This document shows, one piece after another, positions 25,388-33,207 of a stretch of 64,000 nt of DNA (the first letter of the stretch is position 1; each line of letters starts with the position of its first letter). A program made the position numbers and the translations under genes. The stretch spans positions 124,001 through 188,000 of the forward strand of contig NZ_BNBY01000007.1 in assembly GCF_014656195.1 (NCBI RefSeq), in the 5' to 3' direction. The stretch is from Kitasatospora xanthocidica. GTDB taxonomy: Bacteria; Actinomycetota; Actinomycetes; Streptomycetales; Streptomycetaceae. The notes under the pieces are model-generated. The model was not told the origin of the DNA and searched no databases. It saw nothing but the letters and a program-made list of their open reading frames with translations.

Positions 25388-25712
25388 CGTTTGCGCTCTC
25401 CCTCAGCCAGCGGTCAGCCCAAACAGCTCCGCGTACCGATCTACCACCTCAGCGTATAGGTGTGACACCCCCGATGCCCGGCCGCAAGGGGCGCACACAG
25501 GGGCGCGCGCCGTATACGTGCGCCCACCCCTTATCCTTCGATCTGGTATCGCGCACACCCCGCGCGGACCGCCGGGGCAACGAAGCCCCGATCCTCAGCT
25601 CATCCGCTCCACCTGGGAGCCCCGCACCGCGGCCACCACCACAGCGCCTCAGGACGGGCGCGCCGGCATACCCCGCCGACCCGGTGGTGCCCTGCCACAG
25701 GAGACCCCTCAC
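25388..25712. other. Intergenic region upstream of the MFS gene
   Basis: This stretch of about 325 bases contains no convincing gene and no repeat of its own. It must hold the divergent promoters of the acidic-protein gene and the MFS gene; no clear consensus boxes can be assigned. Confidence 0.4.
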
Positions 25713-27047
25713 ATGGCGGACCTCTCCCCCGCCGGCTCCGGCCTGCGCACCGCGCAGCTCGACGGACGCCGACTGTCGGAGGCCCTGCTCCCCCTGGAGC
25801 TCGCGCCGCGCGCCCAGCTCCAGCTCGCCGCGATCAGCCGCTGGAACGCGCTCCGCGGAGTCCGCGTCGGCCTGGTCTCGACCGCCCTGCTGCTGATGCT
25901 GATCGGTGCCAACCTGGCGACGCCGATCTACCCGCTGCTCCAGCAGCGCCTCGGGCTCGGTCCCCTCGACACCACGATCCTCTTCACGATCTACGTGTTC
26001 GCACTGGTCCCCGTACTGGCCGCGGTCGGCCACTGGTCCGACCACCTCGGCCGACGCGCCCTGATCCTGCCCGCCGTCGCACTGGCCGCCGCGGGCGACG
26101 TCGTCTTCGCCACCTCCGGCAGCTTCTGGCAGCTGGCGGTCGGCCGCGCCGTCCAGGGCGTCGCCGTCGGCCTGTCCACCGGCGCCGCCGGTGCCGCCCT
26201 CGGCGACCTGCTGCCCGACCACCCGACACTGGCCGCCAAGCTCACCCTGGCCTGCTCCGCCGGGGGCGTGGCGCTCGGCCCCGTCGTCGGCGCCCTGCTG
26301 GCCGGCGGCTCGGACCCGCTGCTCACGCCGTTCCTGCTGCACGCCATCGCCCTGCTCGCGCTCTGCGTACCGCTGGCCCTGGTCCACCCGCGGATGCCCG
26401 GCCGCAACCGCCCGCCGGCCTCCCCGCCCCGGATCACCACCCCGGCCCACCTGCGCCCGCAGCGCCTGCGGCTGCCGCGCACCGGCCGGCGCGAGTTCCT
26501 GCTCGCCGCCTCCGCGGGCTTCATCTCCTACGCGGTCTTCGGCGTCTACCTCAGCCTGGCCCCGGCCTTCGCCGCCAAGCTGCTGCACTCCCCCTCGCAC
26601 CTGACCGGCGCGATCGTGGCCGCCCTGCTGCTCGGCTCCTCGGCCGCCGCCCAGCTGATCGTCCCGCCGACCTCGGACCGCCTGGTGATCGCCCTCGGCA
26701 TGACCGGCCTGGCCACCGGCCTCGCCCTGGTGGTCGCCGCCGGGTACACCGGCACCCCGGCCCTGCTGTTCATCGGCAGCGTCCTCGGCGGCGCCTGCCA
26801 GGGCGTCGCCTTCCGCTCCCTGTTCACCACCGCCGTCGCCGCCCTGAACCCGGAACGCCGCGGCTCCGAGCTCTCCGCCCTCTGGGTGATCGTCTACCTC
26901 GGCAGCTCCCTGCCCATCGTCATCGTCGGCGCCCTCGTCCAGGCCTACGGCCTCCTCCCCGCCGTCAGCGGCTTCGCCACCCTCGCCGCCGTGCTCTGCG
27001 CCGCCCTGGCCCTCGCCGTCGCCCGCAAACCCAAGCACCTCGCCTGA
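25713..27047 (+). CDS. Major facilitator superfamily transporter
   Basis: The ATG at 25713 is chosen because AGGAGA lies eight bases upstream; the longer frame from 25518 lacks one. The 444-residue protein has a 45-residue soluble N-terminus and then about 12 hydrophobic helices. MFS motif A between helices 2 and 3 reads GHWSDHLGRRALI. Motif-like GRAVQGVAVGLSTG follows in helix 4, and GAALGDLLPDH in the next loop. It is a drug/H+ antiporter-like exporter with an unknown substrate. Its last codon and stop are part of a sequence repeated 4.3 kb downstream (31392 onward). Confidence 0.85.
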   Translation: MADLSPAGSGLRTAQLDGRRLSEALLPLELAPRAQLQLAAISRWNALRGVRVGLVSTALLLMLIGANLATPIYPLLQQRLGLGPLDTTILFTIYVFALVPVLAAVGHWSDHLGRRALILPAVALAAAGDVVFATSGSFWQLAVGRAVQGVAVGLSTGAAGAALGDLLPDHPTLAAKLTLACSAGGVALGPVVGALLAGGSDPLLTPFLLHAIALLALCVPLALVHPRMPGRNRPPASPPRITTPAHLRPQRLRLPRTGRREFLLAASAGFISYAVFGVYLSLAPAFAAKLLHSPSHLTGAIVAALLLGSSAAAQLIVPPTSDRLVIALGMTGLATGLALVVAAGYTGTPALLFIGSVLGGACQGVAFRSLFTTAVAALNPERRGSELSALWVIVYLGSSLPIVIVGALVQAYGLLPAVSGFATLAAVLCAALALAVARKPKHLA

Positions 27048-27063
27048 CCCGCACACCCGAAGC

Positions 27064-27106
27064 GCCGCTGCCCGGGACTTCCTCTTCGGAAGTCCCGGGC
27101 AGCGGC
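27064..27106. terminator. Terminator-like stem-loop of repeat copy 1
   Basis: GCCGCTGCCCGGGACTT (27064-27080) pairs perfectly over 17 bp with 27090-27106 around a nine-base loop. It lies 17 bases after the MFS stop codon and at the distal end of the element following Nudix gene 1, so it can serve both convergent transcripts. Confidence 0.8.
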
Positions 27107-27410
27107 ATTCCCGCCACCGGGCGAACACCCGCGCATCATCTGCTCCGTTGAGCGGCTCCACCACCGTTCTCCACCATCCCCCCGCCTTCCGGCGGGTGCC
27201 TGCCCCCGCCCTCACCGCGTGCCGCCCCGCCAGGCGGCACGCGGCGCTGATGAAGCACGGCGAGTACCTGCCGGAAGCCGACAAGGGCCCGGAGGCCGTC
27301 CCCGACTGCCGGGGGCGGCCTCCGGAACAGGTCGAAATGGTGGGTTTCGCCTCCGCCCGCTGGATGTGATCCAGCGGGCGGAGTGCTGCCACGTGAGAGG
27401 TGCGGGCACG

Positions 27411-27450
27411 ACCACCAGCTCCATGGGTGGTCACCCATGGAGCTGGTGGT
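27411..27450. terminator. Perfect 19-bp hairpin abutting the Nudix stop codon
   Basis: ACCACCAGCTCCATGGGTG (27411-27429) and its exact reverse complement at 27432-27450 flank a two-base loop. The right arm shares its last base with the stop codon of the minus-strand Nudix gene. The left arm recurs, with one change, at 31811-31829 beside the XRE regulator's stop. Confidence 0.8.
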
Positions 27451-27863
27451 CAGGCAACGAGCGCGATGTCCAGGTACGCCTGTACCGGCTCGAACAGCCC
27501 GTACGGCACGTACTCGGGAATCTCGGCGAGGGCCACCCACGCGAGGGCGTCCAGCTCATCCGTGTCCACCACCTCGGCGGTGCCGCTGACGACCTCGCAG
27601 GCCGCGTACGACATCAGTCGGCCGGTCTTCGGGTGCACCCGCTCGCCCAGGAGCTTGACGGCGGCCACACCCAGTCCGGTCTCCTCTGCCGTCTCGCGAA
27701 CGGCCGCCGCCTCGGGCGACTCGCCTGCTTCGATCTCACCGGCCGGGAACTGCCAGAAGAGCTGGCCCTCACTGACCCGCCGCCGGACCATCAGGACGCG
27801 GCCTTCGTGGACCACGATCGCGGCGGCAATGCCCGGGCGTTCCTCCGCAGTCTGCTGTGTCAC
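27450..27863 (-). CDS. Nudix hydrolase 1
   Basis: The GTG at 27863 follows GGAGGAG. The 137-residue protein has a complete Nudix box (GEIEAGESPEAAAVRETAEETGLGV, about residues 42-66) that binds Mg2+ and the diphosphate. The preceding strand reads VHEGRVLMVRRRVSEGQLFWQFP. The family hydrolyses nucleoside diphosphates linked to another moiety; the substrate is unknown. Downstream lies repeat copy 1. Upstream it shares a divergent promoter region with the 289-aa unknown gene, where a tandem AGCGATAGTTGGCG motif occurs. Confidence 0.88.
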   Translation of the reverse strand: MTQQTAEERPGIAAAIVVHEGRVLMVRRRVSEGQLFWQFPAGEIEAGESPEAAAVRETAEETGLGVAAVKLLGERVHPKTGRLMSYAACEVVSGTAEVVDTDELDALAWVALAEIPEYVPYGLFEPVQAYLDIALVA

Positions 27864-27921
27864 GTCTGCTCCTCCAGGATGGGCGGGAAGGTCGTATCGG
27901 GCTCGATGAAGCGGGCCACCG

Positions 27922-27955
27922 AGCGATAGTTGGCGGTTGTCAGCGATAGTTGGCG
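27922..27955. repeat. Tandem AGCGATAGTTGGCG motif (20-bp period)
   Basis: AGCGATAGTTGGCG occurs at 27922-27935 and again at 27942-27955, two helical turns apart, in the divergent region between Nudix gene 1 and the 289-aa gene. A related sequence in the opposite orientation (CGCCAAATAGCGCTGAC, 28965-28981) lies on the other side of the 289-aa gene. The pair could be operator sites or remnants of an element end. Confidence 0.6.
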
Positions 27956-28006
27956 ATCAGGGCACCCGTCGCTGTCCGTGACAGTCCGTTTTGGTTGAAT
28001 CAGCGG

Positions 28007-28876
28007 ATGAGCGAAACCTCTGTCGACCTGGGAGTCGTCACCGCGCCGTCCGGTGTGCTGGTCCTGGGCATGGCCGGCTGGATCGACCACTGGTCCGAGC
28101 TCGGCGACCCGTTGTCCGTACGGGCACTGGCCGCCGCGAAGCAGGGCGGTGGCCATCTGCACGAGCCCGCGGACGGCCCGAGCCGGGACTGGTCCTGCGA
28201 GGCGGTCGCGGTGCCGGCCGCTGCCGACCGGCCGCTGAAGGTGCGCGCCGAAACGGGGGAGTCGTACGACGGGCCGGTCGTCACGGTCCTGGAGGTCGAC
28301 CTCGGCGTGCCCTGGCCGGGCGACCCCGACGGAGAGCCGATCCGACTCGGTGACCTGCCGATCGACCGGTGCGGCATGGTCCTCGGCGACGCCCGCGCCC
28401 TCGACTCGTTCGTCGGGCTGCCGGGCGAGTCGATCGACGGACTCGCCGACGTCACGTACTGGGGAAAGTACGAGGACGACGCCCACGCCCGCTTCGGCGG
28501 CGAACGGACACCCCGGTACGAGGTCAAGGGGCCCTACGGGCGCCTCGACCTCCCCCTGCACGAAGCCCACGAGTTCGCCGGCCGGCTCCAAACTTGGCTG
28601 GCAGAAGGACCCCGCACCGGCCTGATGGTCTCCGTAGACGCGCACACCCACTTCCACCTCCTCGACCGGGCCGGCCAGACCCACCCCCTGCTCGCCGGAC
28701 AGATCGAGATCGACGGATGCCAGGTCCTCGGCTTGGGCTGGGATCCCGGCGACCACTCCATGCGCCACCACGGCGAACGAGCCTGGAACCAGGTCTACGC
28801 AGTCACTCTGGAACAGCACGGCACCACCACCCTGCTGCGTTGGACGATCCCCGCAGAAGCAGAAGAATCCGAGTAG
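28007..28876 (+). CDS. Hypothetical protein, 289 aa
   Basis: I do not recognise this protein. The ATG at 28007 lacks a strong ribosome-binding site. The sequence is soluble and acidic, with several Trp-containing beta-like stretches (SEL-GDPLSV near residue 30, VTVLEVDLGVPWPGDPDG near 85). The C-terminal half includes a histidine-rich patch (VSVDAHTHFHLLDRAG, then DHSMRHHGERAWNQVY). No metal-binding motif can be asserted. The gene is flanked by inverted copies of a CGCCAA-TA-CGCT motif and followed by a small hairpin at 28895-28920. Confidence 0.6.
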   Translation: MSETSVDLGVVTAPSGVLVLGMAGWIDHWSELGDPLSVRALAAAKQGGGHLHEPADGPSRDWSCEAVAVPAAADRPLKVRAETGESYDGPVVTVLEVDLGVPWPGDPDGEPIRLGDLPIDRCGMVLGDARALDSFVGLPGESIDGLADVTYWGKYEDDAHARFGGERTPRYEVKGPYGRLDLPLHEAHEFAGRLQTWLAEGPRTGLMVSVDAHTHFHLLDRAGQTHPLLAGQIEIDGCQVLGLGWDPGDHSMRHHGERAWNQVYAVTLEQHGTTTLLRWTIPAEAEESE

Positions 28877-28894
28877 ACCGAAGCTGACGGTGCG

Positions 28895-28920
28895 CCCCGC
28901 CGTGCCATGCAACGGCGGGG
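28895..28920. terminator. Short terminator-like hairpin
   Basis: CCCCGCCGT (28895-28903) pairs with ACGGCGGGG (28912-28920) around an eight-base loop, 18 bases after the stop of the 289-aa gene. Confidence 0.6.
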
Positions 28921-28964
28921 TGGCCGACTCGGACGACCAACAGCTGTGATCGTCATGAGGGGTT

Positions 28965-28981
28965 CGCCAAATAGCGCTGAC
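28965..28981 (-). repeat. Inverted copy of the AGCGATAGTTGGCG motif
   Basis: CGCCAAATAGCGCTGAC matches the reverse complement of the sequence at 27939-27955 (CGCCAACTATCGCTGAC) at 15 of 17 positions. It lies 88 bases after the stop of the 289-aa gene, so this gene is flanked by inverted copies. Confidence 0.45.
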
Positions 28982-29044
28982 GGTCACAACACGCAGCAAG
29001 CACGGCAACATCGGCGCGTACCACCAGGCGCCGCCACCCCAGGC

Positions 29045-29432
29045 TCAGTGGATCGGGCGAATCATCGCGGTCAGCCGGGGCGAGTCCGGAGACGGCTGTT
29101 GCACGTTGAACGCCTGGTAGCCCCAGGTCTCGTAGAGCCGCTGGACCTTGCCGTCCCCTGCGAGCGGGTTGACCAGAAGGGTGACACGCTCCTCGGGCCG
29201 GCGGCGCAGCAGGCCGTCGTGGATCCGGCGGGCGGCACCCGTGCCCCGCCATGGGATCCGGACGCCGATCTCCTTGATGGCCAGGGCCGGGGCCTCGGTG
29301 TAGCCGTCCGGAAGGGGCTCGGCCATGCGCTTCCAGTACCGGTCGCCCGCCTCGATCGTGTTGCCGTAGGCGTACCCGACCGGTACCTCGGGCAAGGCCG
29401 TGGGCGGTGAAGCGGATGTTGTCGCCGCGCAG
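29045..29432 (-). pseudogene. Truncated GNAT acetyltransferase remnant
   Basis: The minus strand encodes the C-terminal part of a phosphinothricin-type GNAT enzyme: VPVGYAYGNTIEAGDRYWKRM, then IKEIGVRIPWRGTGAARRIHDGLLRRRPEERVTLLVNP and VQRLYETWGYQAF. The acetyl-CoA loop is R-G-T-G-A. The first third of the family is absent. A preceding GDNIRFTAHG-like piece is in another frame and joined directly to the stop of Nudix gene 2, so there is both a deletion and a frameshift. No start codon with a ribosome site is available. It is not expected to be functional. Confidence 0.75.
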
Positions 29433-29906
29433 TTACGGGCGGGTCGCTCCGTGTTCCAGGTAGACGGTCTCTGACTTCGCCCTGGCGACGCACGCCGCGT
29501 GGACGCGGCGGGCGAGGCGAGGGATGAGGAGTGTGTCGAGCTGGTCGGTGGTGTGGAAGGCGTATTCGCCGATCTCCACCTGGTCGACGGTGATGTTGTC
29601 GAGCTCGCCAGTCGGGAGGACGCCACCGTCGAAGACGAAGAGGAGCTTGTCGCCCTCGGTGGGATGGGGCGCCCAGTCGGCGACGAGCAGGCAGCCGATC
29701 GGCGGAGTGATACCGAGTTCCTCCTTGACCTCCCGGGCCGCGCCCTCGCTCGGGGTCTCACCGGCATGCAGGTAGCCGCCGGGGATCTCCCAGCCGGGCT
29801 TGTAGGTCGGCTTCACGAGGAGGACACGGTTGTCCTCGTCGAAGAAGAGCACCCCGGCGGCTGTGCGGGGCTGGGCCACGACCTCGTGGGACGGGGAGTC
29901 GCTCAT
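29433..29906 (-). CDS. Nudix hydrolase 2
   Basis: The 157-residue protein has a full Nudix box (GGYLHAGETPSEGAAREVKEELGI, about residues 42-65) preceded by RVLLVKPTYKPGWEIP, as in NUDIX proteins of the DR1025/ADP-ribose type. The ATG at 29906 has no recognisable ribosome-binding site, so the mRNA may be leaderless. The stop abuts the GNAT remnant. It is one of four unrelated Nudix genes within 15 kb. Confidence 0.87.
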   Translation of the reverse strand: MSDSPSHEVVAQPRTAAGVLFFDEDNRVLLVKPTYKPGWEIPGGYLHAGETPSEGAAREVKEELGITPPIGCLLVADWAPHPTEGDKLLFVFDGGVLPTGELDNITVDQVEIGEYAFHTTDQLDTLLIPRLARRVHAACVARAKSETVYLEHGATRP

Positions 29907-29967
29907 GGCGACGACTGTAGCCGCCCAGCCGCGTCACGCGACGATCTGGAGCCGCTGGGCGACGCCT

Positions 29968-30250
29968 CTGACCGAACACCCAAATGCCGCTGCCCGGGAC
30001 TTCCCCCGAAGTCCCGGGCAGCGGCATTCCCGCCACCGGGCGAACACCCGCGCGCGATCTGCTCCCTTGAGCAGCTCTACCACCGTTCCCCACCATCCAC
30101 CCCCCACCCGCCTCCCGGCGGGTGCCCGCCCCGGCCCTGGCCTCGTGCCGCCCCGCCAGGAGAGAGTCCCCGTTCTGCAGGAACACCTGGAGGCCGCCCC
30201 GGCTGCCGGGACGGCCTCCAGGCCCTCACTGGCAACATCTACGGCTAGCA
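29968..30250 (-). repeat. Hairpin-rich dispersed element, copy 2 (3' of Nudix gene 3)
   Basis: About 280 noncoding bases. The distal stem-loop and the next 150 bases closely match copies 1 and 3, through ATTCCCGCCACCGGGCG and the CCACCCGCCTCCCGGCGGG stem to CGTGCCGCCCC. The proximal part differs but again forms a hairpin: CCTGGAGGCCG near 30186 pairs with CGGCCTCCAGG near 30211. Structure is therefore kept where sequence is not. The whole lies between the ends of Nudix genes 2 (upstream side) and 3. Confidence 0.75.
29983..30028. terminator. Terminator-like stem-loop of repeat copy 2
   Basis: AATGCCGCTGCCCGGGACTT (29983-30002) pairs perfectly with 30009-30028, a 20-bp stem extendable by one C-G pair. 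It is the distal end of the element following Nudix gene 3. Confidence 0.8.
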
Positions 30251-30280
30251 CGACCAGGTGCATGGCCAGCGGCCGGCCAG

Positions 30281-30721
30281 TCAGCGAACGATCAGCTTCC
30301 GAACCTCGTCGCTCACGCCCGGCAGATCGCTGCGGTCGGCCCAGCTGTGGTCGTCGTGCTCGGTGAGAGTGAGCGGGGTGGTCTCCTCGACGGTGACCTC
30401 GAAGGTGAGCTGACGGGTGCGGGAGCCGCTCTTGGAGGTGTAATCGAACTGCCCGAGGTAGGAGACGACCTGGTTGATCGTGAGGCCGGTCTCCTCCGCG
30501 GTCTCCCGCAGAAGGGCGCTCTCGAAGTCCTCGCCCGTCTCAACCTTTCCCGACGGCAGTTCCCACAGGCCCGGCATGAAGTCGTCGGCAGGCCGGCGCA
30601 GGAGGAGGACACGGTCCCCGTCCATGACGACCGCGGCAACGACGAAGCGAGTGACCCCAGCCTCCTGGGCGTCGAGGAGCAGGCCAGGGGCGAAGGCGGG
30701 ATCGGCGAAGGGGGAGGTCAT
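30281..30721 (-). CDS. Nudix hydrolase 3
   Basis: The 146-residue protein has the Nudix box GKVETGEDFESALLRETAEETGLTI (about residues 58-82), with the upstream strand GDRVLLLRRPADDFMPGLWELPS. The ATG at 30721 overlaps the stop of the DegT aminotransferase remnant (ATGA). It therefore originally followed an intact sugar-aminotransferase gene in an operon and may have acted on its nucleotide-sugar product or by-product. With the upstream genes destroyed, its expression now depends on a new promoter or on read-through. Confidence 0.87.
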   Translation of the reverse strand: MTSPFADPAFAPGLLLDAQEAGVTRFVVAAVVMDGDRVLLLRRPADDFMPGLWELPSGKVETGEDFESALLRETAEETGLTINQVVSYLGQFDYTSKSGSRTRQLTFEVTVEETTPLTLTEHDDHSWADRSDLPGVSDEVRKLIVR

Positions 30722-31200
30722 TGCAACAGCTCCTTGTGGTGATCGCTCACCTTGATGGCCGCGCGGATGTACTGCTCGGCCAGAGGACGATCCTCTTCAC
30801 GATGCCAGACCGGGAGCTTGATCGTGTGCGCGTGCGCGTGTTCGGCGACCGGGAAGTCCCTGGTCCTGTACGCGCGGTGGGAGAGCGGGTGGCCGGGGAA
30901 CAGCATCGCCGGGCCCTGGTAGAGCGGCAGTTGGTTCAGAGGGCAGGTGGAGCCGGGTCGGTCGAACTCGGTGGCGCCCTCAGCGACCAAGGCCTGATGG
31001 AAACGCTCGATGCTCAAGCCACCGAGCTCGCCGGGGTGGTAGGTGAGCGTCAACCCGTACCAAGACGGAACCACCCCATCGGGCATCGGCCTGACCGAGA
31101 AGCCGGGGAGCCGGGCGAACTCGGCGGTGAGGTAGTCGGCGATCTCGGCCCGGCCCGCGAGGTATCCATCAAGCCGTCCGAGCTGATCTCCACCGACCCA
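30718..31200 (-). pseudogene. C-terminal fragment of a DegT/DnrJ/EryC1/StrS aminotransferase
   Basis: About 160 residues of the C-terminal small domain remain: LDGYLAGRAEIADYLTAEFARLPGF, then VPSWYGLTLTYHPGELGGLS, FHQALVAEGATEFDRPGSTCPLNQLP and a closing HAHTIKLPVWHREEDRPLAEQYI. The PLP-binding lysine domain is gone. The fragment is joined near 31200 to a piece of an oxidoreductase gene in a different frame. Nudix gene 3 starts inside its stop codon. It differs from the intact DegT gene at 35436-36575, so it comes from a separate pathway. Confidence 0.75.
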
Positions 31201-31391
31201 CGTTCGCAGATCGTCGCGAGCTCGCGGGCCTCCTCCGGGGAGGTCGCGAACGGCTTCTCCTTGAGCACGTGCACGCCCCGGGACGCGCACTCCTCGATCA
31301 CGGCTCAGCCTGGGTGGTGCGGGACCGCGACGATCACGAAGTCCGGCCTCATGGCGTTCAGCATGTCCGCCGTGGCCGCAAGCCCCGCCAT
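31200..31391 (-). pseudogene. Fragment of a Gfo/Idh/MocA-family oxidoreductase
   Basis: Reading the minus strand gives MRPDFVIVAVPHHPG, an in-frame TGA, then AVIEECASRGVHVLKEKPFATSPEEARELATICER. This is the typical second half of the NAD-binding domain, with the EKP motif of this sugar-oxidoreductase family. The 5' end is cut off by repeat copy 3 at about 31391, and the 3' end is fused to the aminotransferase fragment. Two truncations and a stop codon make it a clear pseudogene. Confidence 0.75.
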
Positions 31392-31836
31392 GCCTGACCC
31401 GCACACCCGAAGCGCCGCTGCCCGGGACGTCCCCCTTCGGAAGTCCCGGGCAGCGGCATTCCCGCCACCGGGCGAACACCCGCGCATCATCAGCTCCGCT
31501 GAGCAGTTCCCCCACCGTTCCCCACCATCCACCCCCCACCCGCCTCCCGGCGGGTGCCCGCCCCCGCCCTCACCGCGTGCCGCCCCACCCGGCGGCACGC
31601 GGCGCTGATGAAGCACGGCGAGTACCTGCCGGAAGCCGACAAGGGCCCAGCGCCGGAGGCGGCCTCCGGAACAGGTCAAGACAATGGGTCTCGCCCCCGC
31701 CCGCTGAATGTGATCCAGCGGGCGAAGTGCTGCCGGATGGAGGCGCGGACGCGGGGCGTGTCGGCGAGCCAGGCGTCGATGCGGACGAAATCCATGGTGT
31801 CGCTTGTGTGACCACCAGCTCTATGGGTGGTCACCC
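31392..31836 (-). repeat. Hairpin-rich dispersed element, copy 3 (3' of XRE regulator)
   Basis: This copy matches copy 1 over almost its full length. The match starts at GCCTGACCCGCACACCCGAAG, which in copy 1 is the last codon and stop of the MFS gene. It continues through the distal stem-loop, the CCCGCC/GGCGGG and GCCGCC/GGCGGC stems and the GGCGCTGATGAAGCACGG block. It then runs to GCCCGCTGAAT/ATCCAGCGGGC (one mismatch) and to the ACCACCAGCT hairpin arm beside the regulator's stop codon. About 80 bases near 31735-31805 are unique to it. Confidence 0.8.
31414..31457. terminator. Terminator-like stem-loop of repeat copy 3
   Basis: GCCGCTGCCCGGGAC (31414-31428) pairs with GTCCCGGGCAGCGGC (31443-31457), a perfect 15-bp stem with a 14-base loop. 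It is the distal end of the element following the XRE regulator gene. Confidence 0.75.
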
Positions 31837-33186
31837 AGACGCGAGTTCGGCAGCTCGCTGAGCGAGTTCGGGGGCTCCGGGGATTCCGCGCCTGCTGTAG
31901 ACGGCCATGGCTGAGCGCACCGTTTTCAGCTCCTTCTGGTTTCGGTCGGATGCCACGCCGTCCATGAGGTCCAAGCACTGATTCCAGAGGACGACGGCTT
32001 CCTCATGGCGGTGTTGGGCGGCGACAGACTTGGCGAGGTTCGCGATGGTCAGACCGCGAACCCGCTGGTACGTCGCCGGGACGCGGTCCTCAAGCGCCCT
32101 GCGGTAGTGCCGTTCAGCGGCTCCGTGGTCCTTCATCCCGGTCAGGGTCTTGCCCGTGTGCGATGCCACGGTGGCCGCAACCGGGCCGGACGCGGCCGCG
32201 TAGGATGGCACGCCGTCGTCGGCGGCGAGCATGGCGTCCTCGGCGGCCAGGAGTGCCCCGGCGGCGTTCTTGCTCTGGCCGCTTGCGCCGTAGGCCCGGG
32301 CGGCCGTCACCAGCAGCAATGCCTCTGTCTTCCGGTCGACTTTCCCCTGCGCCCGTGAGAGCGCGGCTTCGGCCAGCTCGACGCAGTGCGTGGTCTGGTT
32401 CAGGTCGAGGGCCTGGTGGGTCAGGGCTCGCATCGTCCAGGCTCCATGGCCTGCGGGGTCACACTCGCAGGCGAGCTGGTAGGCGAGGAGATAGAACCGC
32501 TGGGAGGCGCCCTCGCGGCCCAGATCGTGGCACTTCCATCCGATCAGGGTGGCGAGCTCGGCTGCCGCTCCGTACGCGCTCCGCCGGACCTCCTCGGACG
32601 GGAACGTGGCCTGGAGCATCGGCACGACGGCATCCGCCAGGTAGGACGAGACGGTGGACAGCCCGTGGCCACCGCCCAGTTTCTCGTCGGCGGTCCTGAA
32701 CATCTCGGTGAGCTGTCGGACGGTGGAAACCTCTTCGGCTCCGGCCCTACGGCTGCCCTTCGCGGTGCGCAGGGTGGCGGCGACGGCCTGGTGGTCGTAG
32801 GTGAGCGGGAGCCCGACGGTGGCGGTGGCGAAGGCGAGGGCGAGGAAGTCGCGGCGGTGGAACATGACAAGCCTCCCGAGGTCGGCAGCGGTTGCCAGAG
32901 GGTCAGGGGGCATGGCCTCCCCGATGGCCGGGAAGCCTAGACCGATCTCGGCGGTCGTCACCTGGCGCTTCGCCACTCTGGACAGGGCCTCGGCGAGGTA
33001 GGCCGCGGTTTTGCCGGTCGGGGTGCCGCCCCGGACCCAGGAGAGCACGGCCGACCGCGAGGTGTGCAGGGTCTCGCCGGCCTCCGCCGCGACGCCGCGG
33101 ACCGCCTTGGCCAGAACTTCGTATGTACAGCCGGCTTCCGCGATGACGGCCGCCAGTTGTTGGTTCGGCTGCTTACTCCCAGTCAA
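31831..33186 (-). CDS. XRE-type regulator with TPR-like domain
   Basis: The 451-residue protein has an N-terminal helix-turn-helix (VLAKAVRGVAAEAGETLHTSRSAVLSWVRGGTP, about residues 20-52). A hydrophobic spacer (FHRRDFLALAFATATVGLPLTY) follows, then about 300 residues of TPR-like helical repeats such as AAERHYRRALEDRVP and HEEAVVLWNQCLDLMDG. The start codon is TTG at 33186 with a weak site, so the exact start is uncertain. Such regulators commonly sit beside and control accessory biosynthetic operons. It is divergent from the SDR/DegT genes and probably controls them. A tandem TTGAACAG(A/G) lies in the shared promoter region. Confidence 0.8.
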   Translation of the reverse strand: MTGSKQPNQQLAAVIAEAGCTYEVLAKAVRGVAAEAGETLHTSRSAVLSWVRGGTPTGKTAAYLAEALSRVAKRQVTTAEIGLGFPAIGEAMPPDPLATAADLGRLVMFHRRDFLALAFATATVGLPLTYDHQAVAATLRTAKGSRRAGAEEVSTVRQLTEMFRTADEKLGGGHGLSTVSSYLADAVVPMLQATFPSEEVRRSAYGAAAELATLIGWKCHDLGREGASQRFYLLAYQLACECDPAGHGAWTMRALTHQALDLNQTTHCVELAEAALSRAQGKVDRKTEALLLVTAARAYGASGQSKNAAGALLAAEDAMLAADDGVPSYAAASGPVAATVASHTGKTLTGMKDHGAAERHYRRALEDRVPATYQRVRGLTIANLAKSVAAQHRHEEAVVLWNQCLDLMDGVASDRNQKELKTVRSAMAVYSRRGIPGAPELAQRAAELASG

Positions 33187-33207
33187 CTCGCGCCCCCAAA
33201 GCTGATC

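Larger units (their letters stand above)
27042..27450 (-). repeat. Hairpin-rich dispersed element, copy 1 (3' of Nudix gene 1)
   Basis: About 400 noncoding bases are shared with 29968-30250 (partly), 31392-31836 and, inverted, 42868-43058. Read in the direction of the gene it follows (minus strand), it contains several hairpins. First is a 19-bp arm hairpin abutting the Nudix stop codon (27411-27450). Next come GCCCGCTGGAT/ATCCAGCGGGC (27355-27379) and GCGTGCCGCC/GGCGGCACGC (27217-27242). A CCCGCC/GGCGGG stem lies near 27181, and a strong distal stem-loop at 27064-27106. A conserved block around GGCGCTGATGAAGCACGG (27243-27260) is single-stranded in this model. Confidence 0.8.

Noticed and set aside
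27061..27420. Short open frames inside the repeat copies (for example translations beginning MMRGCSPGGGN)
   Set aside because: The frames differ between copies, run into neighbouring genes, lack ribosome sites and are broken in copies 2 and 4. Hairpin structure is better conserved than any reading frame.
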